DNA of 64,000 nucleotides from Margaritifera margaritifera (GCA_029931535.1 JAQPZY010001561.1:3527001-3591000), one strand, 5' to 3'; counted from the stretch's first letter, positions 11,074 through 22,230 are shown. Made by a program: numbers and translations. Notes: generated from the sequence alone by a model not told the origin.

Positions 11074-11088
11074 CGTCAGTTGATCCAG

Positions 11089-11739
11089 ATATGAATCAGC
11101 TGGATATAAATTGCGGTATTTAGACATAATTTTTATTTTTGTTAATAGAATCGTTGAGTTGTTTATAACCTGGTAGCCCATAATTTAAATAAAAGGAATC
11201 TGAAGTGTAGCTATCAACAATATATTTTTTAACAGGTCGTTGTGCTTGTCGCTATTATATCTAAGGATTTTAAATGTTTGTCATTGATTGTATGTAAGAA
11301 CTCACAACATGACTCTATGTAGGAACTTACTACATTATTGTTATGTAAGTGTGCAAAATAATATTTGGGTTACACTATAATAAGTATACAGCATAAGAGA
11401 GCTCCCTTTTCCTTTCAAATAACTTCCAAAAAGTTTTCAGTGTCACTTTTCTATACTTTACAGAGTGCTATGGAAATAATGTCTCTGTTTCCTCATATGG
11501 ACATCGCCATGTGCTGTAATTGATACAGGCAGTATAAAGAAGCTTGCATGTTAGACCATATTATAAGGCCTCTGTATTCAGCAGAATACATTGACAAACC
11601 AGTGATACAGCTGTAGAGCAAATAGTATGTATGCATGCATGTATGTATGTCTAGTGGATTTAATGTCACATCAGCACAATCCCGATTATATAGTGCCAAG
11701 CAAACTCTAGCTAGCAAAAATGGCCAAGTCAAACAGCTT
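11089..11739. other. Unique sequence, nothing recognised
   Basis: Only a short ATGC/ATGT run near 11628-11650 stands out. Confidence 0.6.
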
Positions 11740-12157
11740 TACAAAATCCCCCGAAAAAGGAAAGCAAACCACCCCAACTAAAGTGATATACCCACCATGA
11801 GGCAAAATATTAAAGGTAAATAAGCTGCAAAAAACTCACCAAAAAGGCTAACAAAAAATAAAGTAAAAGGCAAAAAAGCCTAAAATCCTTACAACACAAG
11901 GTTAAAATTGTTCTGAATGAAATGCAATCTTTTAAAACGTGCAGGACGGCAGTTGGGACACCATCACAGGATGCATCCAATAGCAAAATGGCAAAGAAAC
12001 ACACCTTGCCAAAGTTGTTATCTTGGCGCTGAGAGTGTCAGTGAATCATGTAATTATGATTGGATCTAAAGTGTGTTCCACTTTTAGTCGCCTCTTACTC
12101 CATGCAGGAGTGCGTACAGTCAGCGTATTAAGAAGATCAATAATGGCCAGGGAATAA

Positions 12158-12186
<29 letters not shown>
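11740..12186 (+). mobile_element. Possible A-tailed retroposon fragment
   Basis: A run of about 28 A residues (12158-12186) follows AATAAT, as in the tail of a retroposed copy. About 70 bp upstream, TTTTAGTCGCCTCTTACTCC resembles a motif I associate with repeats in mollusc and other invertebrate genomes. The upstream 11740-11900 is A- and lysine-codon-rich, with many stops. I see no target-site duplication and cannot name the family. Confidence 0.3.
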
Positions 12187-12190
<4 letters not shown>

Positions 12191-12385
12191 GTACATAACT
12201 TAGGAAGCTAACACTAGGATTGATGTTTGCCTTGAAATGACGAATACTAAAAAAATATTATTACGCACATGACAGTGTTTTGTTTTATACGGGGCAGAGG
12301 TAGGGGGACGTTTCGTATCTAGTACAGCGAACATGTTCCGCTATTGATCTACTTAAATTCTTGCATGGCATACATCTGCAATTTT
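12187..12385. other. Unique sequence
   Basis: Nothing recognised between the A-tail and the composite repeat. Confidence 0.5.
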
Positions 12386-14135
12386 TAGATCACCAGATCA
12401 TAAGGCCAACCGAGCTTATCGTATGGTCCCTCGTGCCTGGTCCACTGAGCACAGTCCCCCGTGCGCCTTGTGTTGTCCATTCACAATTCCAATTTACAAC
12501 TTCTTCTCAAACACAATTCAACAGAATTCAACCAAATTTAAAAAAAAGAATCCTGGCATGACGCTCTTTCAAATGTGCTCAAATGATGCTGATCCGATGC
12601 CAAATATGGCTGCCTGTGCAAAAACAAATGAAGAAACCTTTAAAATTTGTTTTCAAAATCCGCTCAACAGAATGTAACCAATATTAACGGAAAGCATCCT
12701 GGTGTGAAGCTTCTTTAAATGTGTTTAGATGATGCCGATCCATTGTCACATATGGCCGCCCTTACTAAAAATAGAAAAACATGAAAACCAGTTCTTATAA
12801 AAAAACACATAACAAAATTTGACCAAGTTTGAAAGATTGCATCCTGACGTAAAGTTCCTTAAAATTGTTCAAGTGACTCCAATTCACCGTCAAATATGGC
12901 TACCGTTGCTAAAAATAGAGAAACTTTTCAACCACTTCTTCTCAAAAACCACTCACAAGTTTGACAAAGCATCCTTGTTTGAAGTTCGTTCAATTTTTTT
13001 TTAAAGTGATGCCGATCTGCCTTCAAATATTGCCACTGTTACTACAAATAGAAAAAGCGTTTAAACGATTTCTTCTCAAAAACAGCATAACATAAATTGA
13101 TAAAATTGAATGGAAACCATCCCGGCATAAAGATCTTTCTAATTTATTAAAATGACTCTGATCTGCCCTCAGATGTGGTCTTCTCAAAAACTGTTGAACA
13201 GAATTTGACCAAATTTGACAGAAAGCATCCTGACATAGATACATTATTTTGTATATACGATGCCGATCCGCCATCGAACATGGCTGCTGTTACTAAAAAT
13301 ATAAAAACTTAAAAACGATTTTTTTCTAAAACAACGTTCAACAGAATTTGATCAAATTTGACATAATCAACCTAGCTTTAGGGTTTTCACTGTTATACAA
13401 ATGATGCCAATCCGCCACCAAATATGGCTGCAGTTACTTAAAAATAGGCACATTTTTAAAAGACTCCGTAGAAACTGCTCAGGAAAAATTGACTGAAGTT
13501 GACAGAATGTATTTTGATAATAAAGGTTTTCAAATATTTACAAATGATGCTATTTATCTGCCGTTACTAAATATGTAAATCCCTTACACTGCCTTTTTTC
13601 AAAAGCTGCTTAACGTAATCGGACCAAATTTTACAGAAAGCATCCTGGCATGAAGGATTTTTAAATTTATACAAAAGATGCCAATCTGTCATCAAATGTA
13701 GCTGCCGTTACTTTAAACGGAAAAGCTCTGTATAACTTATTCTAAAATACCACGTAGCAGGTTTTGATAAAATTTGACAGAAAGTGTCTTAGCTTGAACG
13801 CTTTTCAGATTGATGCGAATAATGATGTTCCGCCATCAAACATGGCTCCTGTCAGTTAAAGTGTTAAAGTAGAAAAACAGTTACACACCTTTATCTCGAA
13901 AAACTGCTTAATAGAATTCGATCAACTTTGTTACCAAGCATTCTGGCATAAGGGCCTCTCCGTGTTGGGCATATGATGCTGATGTGCCATCAAATATGGA
14001 TGAAGATACAAAAATAAAATAGAGAAACCTTGAAAGAAACTGTTTTCATAATATACGCGATCAACTGCATTGAACGAAGTTTCAGCAGAAAGCATTCTAC
14101 TCACCCCTATTTCTTGTTAGTGTAAAGTAAGGGAA
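12386..14135 (+). mobile_element. Composite dispersed repeat, copy A, with about ten internal 145-bp units
   Basis: The head (12386-12440) reads TCACCAGATCATAAGG then GAGCTTATCGTATGGTCCC. It aligns with the heads of copies B (50467) and C (54858). The interior is a diverged tandem series. Each unit has GACAGAAAGCATCCTGG, then a GATGCCGATCCGCCATC-like segment, then AATATGGCTGCCGTTACT, then an A-rich segment with TTCTTCTCAAAAAC. The ATGGCTGCC-like block recurs near 12605, 12750, 12892, 13027, 13276, 13425, 13565, 13695, 13842 and 13995. The tail (about 14010-14135), with GATACAAAAA, GAAACCTTGAAA and ACCCCTATTTCTTG, matches the tail of copy B. No coding frame survives. Confidence 0.8.
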
Positions 14136-14264
14136 GTAACATATGATAAGGACTATTTAGAATCATGGGTTTGACATTATGCAGAGTTCTTCCTCTTGCA
14201 CAATAAAGTTTAAAACAGTTTTAAACAATTATTTTTAGAACAAAATACATAAATTTCAACAGAG
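14136..14264. other. Short unique AT-rich spacer
   Basis: Nothing recognised. Confidence 0.5.
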
Positions 14265-14675
14265 CAAGTTGTAAAAAGATAAAAAGTACAAATAATACAC
14301 AATAGGAGTTATACTTAAGAATGTATAATTAAAAAAAGAAAGAAATATAAAGTAACAGCATAAAAAGTAACACTCAAAGTTGATAATAATTTTATACTTA
14401 TAATTATATTTTATGAGTATGTAAAAATCTAAAAAGAAATATAAAGTAACAGCATAAAACGTAACACTCTAAGTTGATAATAATTTGATACTTATAATTA
14501 TATTTGTATGAGTAGTTTGTAAAAAGATAAAAAATAAAAACAATACACAATATGGGTTATAATTAAGGATTTATAATTTAAACTAAAGAGAAATATAACG
14601 TAATCAGCATAAAAAGTCACACCCTAAGTTGATAATAATTTGATACTATAATTATATTTATATGACTAGTTTGTA
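14265..14675. repeat. Long-unit AT-rich tandem repeat, about 3 copies
   Basis: Three imperfect copies, each with AAATATAAAGTAACAGCATA, a GTTGATAATAATTT block and an ATACTTATAATTATAT block. The units are of unequal length because some include an extra segment containing AATACACAATA. Confidence 0.85.
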
Positions 14676-14679
14676 AAAT

Positions 14680-14830
14680 ACCAGTGGTTAGTGTGCTGGA
14701 CTCTCCTACGCAGGAGTAGGGGGTTTTGTTAGGAAGTCCAGGCCAGGTCGGCTGCTGTGCTGTGTCCTTTGGCAGGACATGTTACTCTCATTGCCCAACA
14801 AAACGTAATCAAAGCCACTTGGAAAAATAC
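14680..14830 (+). mobile_element. tRNA-derived SINE fragment (copy 3)
   Basis: CCAGTGGTTAGTGTGCTGGA resembles the A-box region. The B-box region appears altered (GGGTTTTGTTAGGAAGTCC). The body GGTCGGCTGCTGTGCTGTGT with a following GGCAGGACATGTTACTC matches the copies at 403-600 and 7574-7754. The 3' end is lost or decayed. Confidence 0.7.
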
Positions 14831-14869
14831 CTTAAAGCGGGCTTAGGGCATCCAAACCACAAATGTTGT

Positions 14870-14925
14870 TGTTCGCCTTTGATGCACACCAATGTTTTTT
14901 TGACTAAGGACAAAACCTGTGCTGG
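14870..14925. repeat. Lone diverged monomer of the 5.3-5.9 kb 74-bp repeat
   Basis: CTTTGATGCACACCAATG matches the 74-bp unit core exactly. It is followed by a weaker match (TGACTAAGGACAAAACC against TGAGGCCATAGCCCAAACC). It could also be a chance 18-base match with loose flanks. Confidence 0.5.
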
Positions 14926-15182
14926 AATTTACTAATAATGCAATGTAGCCTTTAGACTGAAGAACTAAAAGCGTGCCTGATGTAAACCAGTACATGTATC
15001 TAAGTATCCAAATGTCTTACATATTTAACTATGTGAAAACAAAAGATTTTGTTTTAAGAACATGTCTCTTGTGAAAAACATGTCCAAGTTTAAAAATTAA
15101 TTTCCAGAGATTAATTTGCAAAATAATGGCCAAATTTAGAATTCTTTTAATATTTTGAAACAAGCGTGATAAGCATGGTAAA

Positions 15183-15497
15183 TAAAGTGTGACAGTGGCT
15201 AGTATTGCCATATTAAAGTGTGACAGCGGCTAGTATTGCCATATTAAAGTGTGACAGTGGCTAGTATTGCCATATTAAAGTGTGACAGTGCCTTGTATTG
15301 CCATATTAAAGTGTGACAGTGGCTAGTATTGCCATATTAAAGTGTGACTGGTTATTATTGCCATATTAAAGTGTGACAGTGGCTAGTATTGCCATATTAA
15401 AGTGTGACAGTGGCTAGTATTGCTATATCAAAGTATGACAGTGGCTAGTATTGCCATATTAAAGTATGACAGTAGCTAGTATTGCCATATTAAAGTG
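15183..15497. repeat. 31-bp minisatellite, about 10 copies
   Basis: Unit of 31 bp containing AAAGTGTGACAGTGGCTAGT and ATTGCCATATT. Copies are near-identical, with a few substitutions and one 3-base loss near 15345. Confidence 0.97.
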
Positions 15498-15734
15498 CCT
15501 GAAAGATTTGTTATTTATGTGTTATCATATGCATCGTGAATCATTTAAGGCATTTTATGTATTTGGTACCATTAAGCTCATATTATTTTTAATGAATATT
15601 TTGTATTTTTTATGCTTTAATTTAGAAAAAAAATGATTTTTTTCCTGAAGCGCTTCCAATTTTAATTACTATGTTGAAAGAAAGCCACTACCTTAAGAAA
15701 ACAAAATCCTGAGAAATTTGATAGTCACTAAAGG

Positions 15735-15825
15735 CTGATCAGATGGTTATGCTCAAATCTGCAACTTTCTGGTAACGCATCTAACGCCTTAACCACTGAG
15801 CCATCACAGTTCCTTTGGGTGCAGA
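15735..15825 (-). mobile_element. tRNA-derived SINE head fragment
   Basis: On the minus strand, GATGGCTCAGTGGTTAAGGC (A-box region, 15792-15811) is followed by a B-box-like GCAGATTTGAGC (15752-15763). This is the same class of head as at 411-465. The body is missing. Confidence 0.65.
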
Positions 15826-16139
15826 TCTGATTGGTTTCCAAATGATGACTCTAGGCGCAGGGCCTAGGAGGGTAAGGACATATCCGGGGAACCGGGAATC
15901 CCGCTAACTGCACATATTATCTCCCCTTGTAACGACAAATACGAACATCTACTTTATGGATGGGGGCTATGAACAGTTTCTAAATAATGAATTTAGGCCA
16001 AGTCCACATGGACTGAGAGAGATACAGTGGACAATGCTGGTTGGGTAAAAAATGACTTGTCTTATTATGAAGAAAGTGATCATGTAGATACAATGTAGCA
16101 ACTGTGTGTTACAAGATATTCTCTTCCCTCTACAGTTGC

Positions 16140-16225
16140 AATACGTGTGTGAATTTACATTCACAAAATGACACATGTCAACTACCCAGGTGAGATATAT
16201 CAGACCCATTTGGGCCTCTTGTTTT
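16140..16225 (+). mobile_element. Possible 3' terminus of a composite-repeat family member
   Basis: CCCAGGTGAGATATATCAG followed by CATTTGGGCCTCTTG resembles the 3' end that I associate with the repeat family whose head is GCTCAC...GTGAGCTTATGATATGG (as at 54858). This is from memory and not alignable to another copy in this window. Confidence 0.35.
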
Positions 16226-16229
16226 TAAA

Positions 16230-17963
16230 ACGCGTCTGATTTTCTGATTTTCTATATACCATTTGTTTTTCTTATAGGTGGAATTGCAAATATGTACTGT
16301 AAAATTATAATAGATCATTAGGTTTTAACGTTTTGCTAAATGATCTTATGCTGAATGATAATAATTTGAAGTTTAAGAGAAGAGTTCTTCTACGCTTTAA
16401 ATGAAATATTTCAACATATTTCAAGAGAACTAACAATACAAACATTTATAAAAATGTACTCTACGCAAAATGTTGGTTTAAGTGACATCCATATTGCAAC
16501 ATTTAGGTTTTAAAAAATGAACTTTATTGTTTAAGACAATAACCTTTTCTTATCGAGGAAAATCCAGTCTCATTTCAGACTGCTTTCCTTCAACTCTAAA
16601 TGCCAATTTAATATTGGTTATACTAGCCAATAACTTTCTTACCACTTGAATTGCATGTGTTGCTTTCACGTGAAAGGAAACACACACACACACACTGCAA
16701 ATTTACAGTAAAAGCGAGGCAATTAATTTTAGACTAATATTACATTGGAGTTATAATGTTCCTGTAGGGAAATACCTCTATAGACCCTGGCAGTTACATT
16801 GTTCCTGGAGGCAAATACCTCTTAACTGCAAATACACACGTCAATCAATATAGGATCAATTGAAGATATTGCTCCGCTTTCAACACTGCATTTATTGCTT
16901 CACACAAATTTTAGTACATACTTCCGTTCAGCAACTATCAAAAATGTATAAGTCAATATTTAGATGTGAGAAAGCATTTGCGAATACAATTTAAATCGCT
17001 TTTTTACAAAACCAATACATTTTCTGATAAAACATGTAATCTGAGAAAACAGTAGTTGTTGGAACTGCATCCAACGAACTTTAGACGAGAGAATTCCGTG
17101 TATCTGTTCAATAGGATATTAAATAATGGTCGACTAAATATCCACGCGTACGATTCAACGGCTAAAGAACACCACATATATATCATACTCACCTACGACT
17201 TGACTATAGCGCACTACAAACTCACCTATTCAATATAAACATTGTATACCATCCTTACTGCAGTTGTTGTAGCATCGAGACTGTCGAGCAATATTTATTT
17301 TATTGCCCTCTCTATAATTATGGGAGAAATATAATATTTACTAATTAAATGTACTGTACCAATGAGCAGTGGGAAATATGGAAATAGAAAATTTGGAATA
17401 CAATTTTGAAACAAATGTTAAAATCCTATATGCCGACCCAGAGTATATAATATATAGTAAACGATTTTCTTTACAGCTATAATTGTGTCAAACGAACGTG
17501 TCTTGTAATGATGTAGATGCGTGAAAGTTCTGTGTGATGCACAATTCAAATAATACTTTTGACAACAGTTCTCCATTGCAAATGTTCTGTTAAGCTTGTA
17601 CAATTATTTTTCTGTAATGCCAAGATGAATAATTCATTTTGCAAAGATTGACTCCTGTGTAAAATATAGTGGTGTTATATAACACAAAATGATTGCCACA
17701 GTTGACTTGTAAAACCAGATTAGTTGCAAACATTCAATCCTGTGCTTTTTATCTAATGTAATCTCTCATGGATTTTTTTTGTGATTTGATGCCCATATAA
17801 ATTTGTATTTTGAAACAGGTGAAGAATTAATCTAAGCTAGGTGAGCTTGTTTCCAAATCACACAATTCTTTGTTGTAAAGCCTTATATGAACATGTAAGT
17901 CCGATAAATATGGTTTAAACTAATTGAAAGTTGTGCACATCTGACCTCTGACCCCCTCCATGG
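16230..17963. other. Long unique AT-rich stretch, nothing recognised
   Basis: Contains a short CA run (16681-16695) and an imperfect local duplication around 16750-16812 (ACATT...GTTCCTG..G). No coding or RNA signal. Confidence 0.6.
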
Positions 17964-18019
17964 GACCCTAAGGATGGATGCCATGGATGGTACCACCCAT
18001 GCAGATGACACCTAGGGTC
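17964..18019. repeat. Interrupted palindrome with a KpnI-like centre
   Basis: The outer arms GACCCTAAGG and CCTAGGGTC pair, and the inner arms CCATGGATGG and CCACCCATGC pair around a GGTACC centre. The middle of the stem is mismatched. It could fold as a hairpin. Origin unknown. Confidence 0.5.
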
Positions 18020-18689
18020 AGCATAACTACACTATTAGCGGTTTAGGAGGATATGTAGGAAGGGAAAGACGGAAGTACAGAGGGTTTCTCAATATTCCTG
18101 ATGATTTTGTAAAAAAAGGGCGAAAATAATAGCCAATGTTTAAATTATGCACCTGCAGAGGCACATCCTCAACTGTACATTATGAGTTGTAATAGTTTTG
18201 GCTAAGGATAAGATTCTGAGGCACGATGCAGTCATCTTACTACTGAAATGGTCACTACACTGGGTATGTTAGACAATATTAAAAGTTCTGATTTATCTGC
18301 CGCATTCTAGGTATCACTGAATTAACTGAGCCAATCAGCTGTTGTTGCATCCTATTGTACACGCAGTCCCTATGAAAATTATTTTTCCTTATTTTTTTTC
18401 TTCTTCTGGAAATCTGCTGACTACTGAAGAATGTTACATGTAGTGAAACGAAAACAGCATAAAATTCAAAATAAAAAAACAATGTTTATAAATATTTCAT
18501 TAAATGCGACTATTTTCAGAAAATGCTGCATAACTTCTTCTGATTTTCGTTAAGTCCTATTTATTGCTCAACAAAATCAGGATAGTCCTGATGTAGGCTT
18601 ATTTATAGCTAATCAACTGAAACTCACGTACACAAATGGGAATATTCTAAAAAAAGATCAGGGTAGTAGTATTTTCCAGGATTAAGAAT
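18020..18689. other. Unique sequence, nothing recognised
   Basis: No coding or repeat signal seen. Confidence 0.6.
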
Positions 18690-19566
18690 TTCACCAAATG
18701 TTCCTGGTGTAACTCAAGAGATCTGGCAATAAATTTTAGGAACACCAAATGTTCCTAGAGTAACTCATGAGATATGTCGATAACGCTTGAGGTACACCTT
18801 ATGCTTCTGGAGTAACTCAAGGCATATGTCGATAACGTTTGGGAACACCAAATGTTCCTGGAATAACTCAAGAGATATGTCAGTAATGTTTGAGGAACAC
18901 CAAATGTTCCTGGGTGACTCAAGAAATATCTCAATGACGTTTGAGGAACACCAAATGTTCCTGGGGTGACTCAAGAAATATGTCAATGACGTTTGAGGAA
19001 CACCAAGAGTTCTTGGAATAACTCAAAAGATATGTCAATGACGTTTGAGGAACACCAAGAGTTCCTGAAATAACTCAAGAGATATGTCAATAATGTTTCA
19101 GGAACACCAAATGTTCCTGGGGTGACTCAGGAAATATGTCAATAATGTTTGAGGAACACCAAATGTTCCTGGGGTGACTCAAGAAATATGTAAATGACGT
19201 TTGAGGAACACCAAATGTTCCTGGGGTGACTCAAGAAATATGTAAATGACGTTTGAGGAACACCAAATGTTCCTGGAATAACTCAAAAGATATGTAAATG
19301 ACGTTTGCGTAACACCAAATGTTCCTGGAATAACTCAAAACATATGTAAATGACGTTTGCGTAACACCAAATGTTCCTGGAATAACTCAAAAGATATGTA
19401 AATGACGTTTGAGGAACACCAAATGTTCCTGGAATAACTCAAGAAATATGTCAATGACGTTTGAGGAACACCAAGAGTTCTTGGAATAACTCAAAAGATA
19501 TGTCAATGACGTTTGCGTAACACCCAATGTTCCTGGAGTAGCTCAAAAGATATGTGAATGGCGTTT
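18690..19566. repeat. 52-bp minisatellite, about 17 copies, each with a hairpin
   Basis: Unit of about 52 bp: GAGGAACACCAAATGTTCCT, then GGGGTGACTC or GGAATAACTC, then AAGAAATATGTCAATGACGTTT. Most units hold the inverted repeat GGAACA-CCAAA-TGTTCC. Variant units with AAGAGTTCC keep a shorter GGAAC/GTTCC stem. Confidence 0.97.
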
Positions 19567-20021
19567 CATGTATTCGCGAACAATATAGATCCTATACGAA
19601 ACTAATCGATCTGCGGTGATCGTTATCAATATCAATACCTAATGTGCCTTATTTACATGCTTATTACACCATCACATTATACCTGTAATACGGACCGCAG
19701 TGTTTGGTTTTTGATAAGCAGACATACAATTTGAAAAACACCTGTTTTATACTTATATGCCAACTTTGGATGCCATATATCTTTGTCCTTTCTAGATTCA
19801 GTTTTCCTACAATAATAAAGTCTTGAAATGTTGGCCATTAAATAATTAGAAGCACACACCACGTTCTTATTTGGTTTAATATTGCTTCTTTCTGAGATTG
19901 CTTAATTCTTAGAGTATATATGGAACATACGTTAATGAAATGGCGAAGCTATAGGGTGCTAATGAAGAAAGAGCCGTGAGGCTATTTCTCATTTATCAGT
20001 CAATACAGTAGAAGAAATGGG

Positions 20022-20076
<55 letters not shown>

Positions 20077-20289
20077 AGTTGATGATGATGATGCTATACA
20101 TTTTGTTAGAGCTTTCACTATAGTTTATCGATTGTTATTGATTTCGAAAATAACATTCAATTTTTTGTGACGATTGTGCAGGATCTTAAGTAATCAGTGT
20201 AGACGTTTTTATCAGTGTAGATGTTTTTTCAAAGGTTTCTGAGTTCCTAAGCAGATTATTTTACACAGAGATTGTTATAAAATCATCAC
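19567..20289. other. Unique sequence with an (ATA)n run
   Basis: Apart from the trinucleotide run at 20025-20074 nothing is recognised. Confidence 0.6.
20025..20074. repeat. (ATA)n microsatellite
   Basis: About 16 uninterrupted trinucleotide units, followed by a short GATGAT run. Confidence 0.97.
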
Positions 20290-20428
20290 GCTAATGATAA
20301 TCCATTAAATTTGCCGGATCCACGCACATGATAATCCTTTAAATTTGCCGGATCCACGAACATGATAATCCTTTAAATTTGCTTTTCCCACGAACATGAT
20401 AATCCTTTAAATTTGCCCTTTCCACGAA
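20290..20428. repeat. 34-bp tandem repeat, 4 copies
   Basis: CATGATAATCCTTTAAATTT recurs at about 34-bp spacing. The 3' half of the unit varies (GCCGGATCCACG or GC..TTTCCCACG). Confidence 0.92.
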
Positions 20429-21374
20429 ACCTCTTCAATATAGTCATTTCAAATTGCAAAGAACGTGATTTACGGTCAGCAGTGACCTGTAGATCGGTTT
20501 TCCGACCTGATGGTTGGCGAGGATCCATTTATTTGATGAAGAAACAGCAGCATTGACACCTACACCAATCTTCAAACTGAACTATAACAGAATCCAAACC
20601 AATGCTGGGTAATATTTATTCCAATAAAACAATAGGCAGTCGCTGTGCCACTTCCATTATCCAGGAGATTACTTGTTGTTATGATGCATTCAATGAGGAA
20701 TTTTGTTCAAACGGAAGTTACTTCATTCCCGTTTCCTCCTGTTGTTGTATCCAATTCATACTCGTAAATTTGTATTTCTCATATTAGACATTGCCAACAA
20801 CGTTTCTGTTTTGTGTCATAAAATATTCATCAATATCAGAAATCTAACAATTCGGTCACAAAAGAAAAATATTAATTTTCTCTTTCTCATCTCAGACATT
20901 TGAAATGTTTCATTAAACGGTCAGAACAAATGTTGTATAATACAGTCTTTGCTTATCTTTTTATCAGCGATAACACTTTACAGGTCAAAGTCGAGAGTTT
21001 TTACTTTATACCTTTATTAGTATTTGACTTGTAATTGTTAGTAGTCATGTAAATGAAAATGCCAATAACTCATTCGTCTTCCTAATCCGCATTTTAATTT
21101 AAGCTGAATATTTTCTATCTTTATTGACGGTTTACTGGCTTACTCAGTCTAGGTACAGGCTTTATGCTTCTCAGAACATTTTAATTGACACAAATTTAAA
21201 GGCAAAACTTGCATTGCCCTTGATTTTAAAATCTAGCTCAAGTTGAAATTTAACGAACGGACACACGTGTTTTAATAGATATCATTTGAAGTGATAGAAA
21301 GCAATTTACCAATGCAGCCTCTGAAATGTGCAAGTGGAGACATCAAAGTTAAGACCAATAGACTTGCACGACAA
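20429..21374. other. Unique sequence, nothing recognised
   Basis: Short open frames around 20602-20903 have no recognisable content. Confidence 0.6.
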
Positions 21375-21642
21375 TGGAGTACAGAGTTGGTTGGTTGGTT
21401 GGTTGTTATGGGTTTAACGCCATTTTTCAGCGCATGATAGGCTATACATGGTGGCCAGTATATTTGGTGGAGGAAGAACCCGAGAAAACTCCGGGAAGAA
21501 CCACCGACCCATGGGAAGCTACTGGGAAGCTTTCTCACATACCCACGTTGGCCGAGACCGAGACTCGAACCCATGCGGACAGAGGTGAGATGTCAGTGAT
21601 CTGAAAAGGCGAGTGGCTTAGGCCACTCGGTGGAGTACAGAG
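21375..21642 (-). mobile_element. tRNA-derived SINE with perfect 12-bp target-site duplication
   Basis: TGGAGTACAGAG occurs at 21375-21386 and 21631-21642, bounding a 244-bp element (21387-21630) on the minus strand. Read in its own sense it begins CACCGAGTGGCCTAAGCCAC, has a strong B box (GGTTCGAGTCTC, near 21551-21562), then a body with GGTCGGTGGTTCTTCCCGG and CTCGGGTTCTTCCTCCACC, and ends GCGTTAAACCCATAACAACC with a (CCAA)n tail. The head looks tRNA-Ser/Leu-like (long spacing between boxes; inference). This family differs from the 403/7574/14680 group. Confidence 0.92.
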
Positions 21643-22060
21643 AGATCATAGCATGGTGGTTCTTGACGTCTGAAGTGTTTTATGTCTGTCAAAATAGCCC
21701 GACAACTGAAGTTACTGAAATGATATCTTGTGGTAGTTGCCTAGTTTTCACTTCAAAGCATTTGACAGTCATTGTTGATGCCACTTTATTATTTTGAATA
21801 AATTACCACGTAATTGCGATACTCATTTTCTGTCCGCTATAAATATTTGGTACCTTTGTATTGGTACTGATACGGACAAAAAGATCGTGTTTATGATAGA
21901 TGGTATCGAAGTCAAATTAGAATAAAATATCACCTATAAACGTTATCGAACCATAAGCAATCTATTGCTAACGTTAGTCCCATTTATCACCTATATTGTC
22001 ATATCAGCTCAACACTGACCTTAAAGCAATATTCAAGGGTGTGTCTATGACGAGTCATTA

Positions 22061-22061
<1 letters not shown>
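21643..22061. other. Unique sequence, nothing recognised
   Basis: No gene or repeat identified. Confidence 0.6.

Positions 22062-22121
<60 letters not shown>
22062..22121. repeat. (AT)n microsatellite, about 30 units
   Basis: Uninterrupted AT dinucleotide run. Confidence 0.98.
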
Positions 22122-22123
<2 letters not shown>

Positions 22124-22160
22124 CAGTTATATAGTTATACCTCTTCCAATTATGATGCAC

Positions 22161-22230
22161 CGAATCACTGTTTCCACCGATTCACTGTTTCCACCGATTC
22201 ACTGTTTCCAACTATTCACTGTTTCCATTG
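22161..22230. repeat. 17-bp tandem repeat, 4 copies
   Basis: GATTCACTGTTTCCACC recurs four times, the last copies with substitutions. Confidence 0.93.

Noticed and set aside
18690..19566. Glucocorticoid-type response elements in each 52-bp unit
   Set aside because: The half-sites are separated by 5 bases rather than 3.
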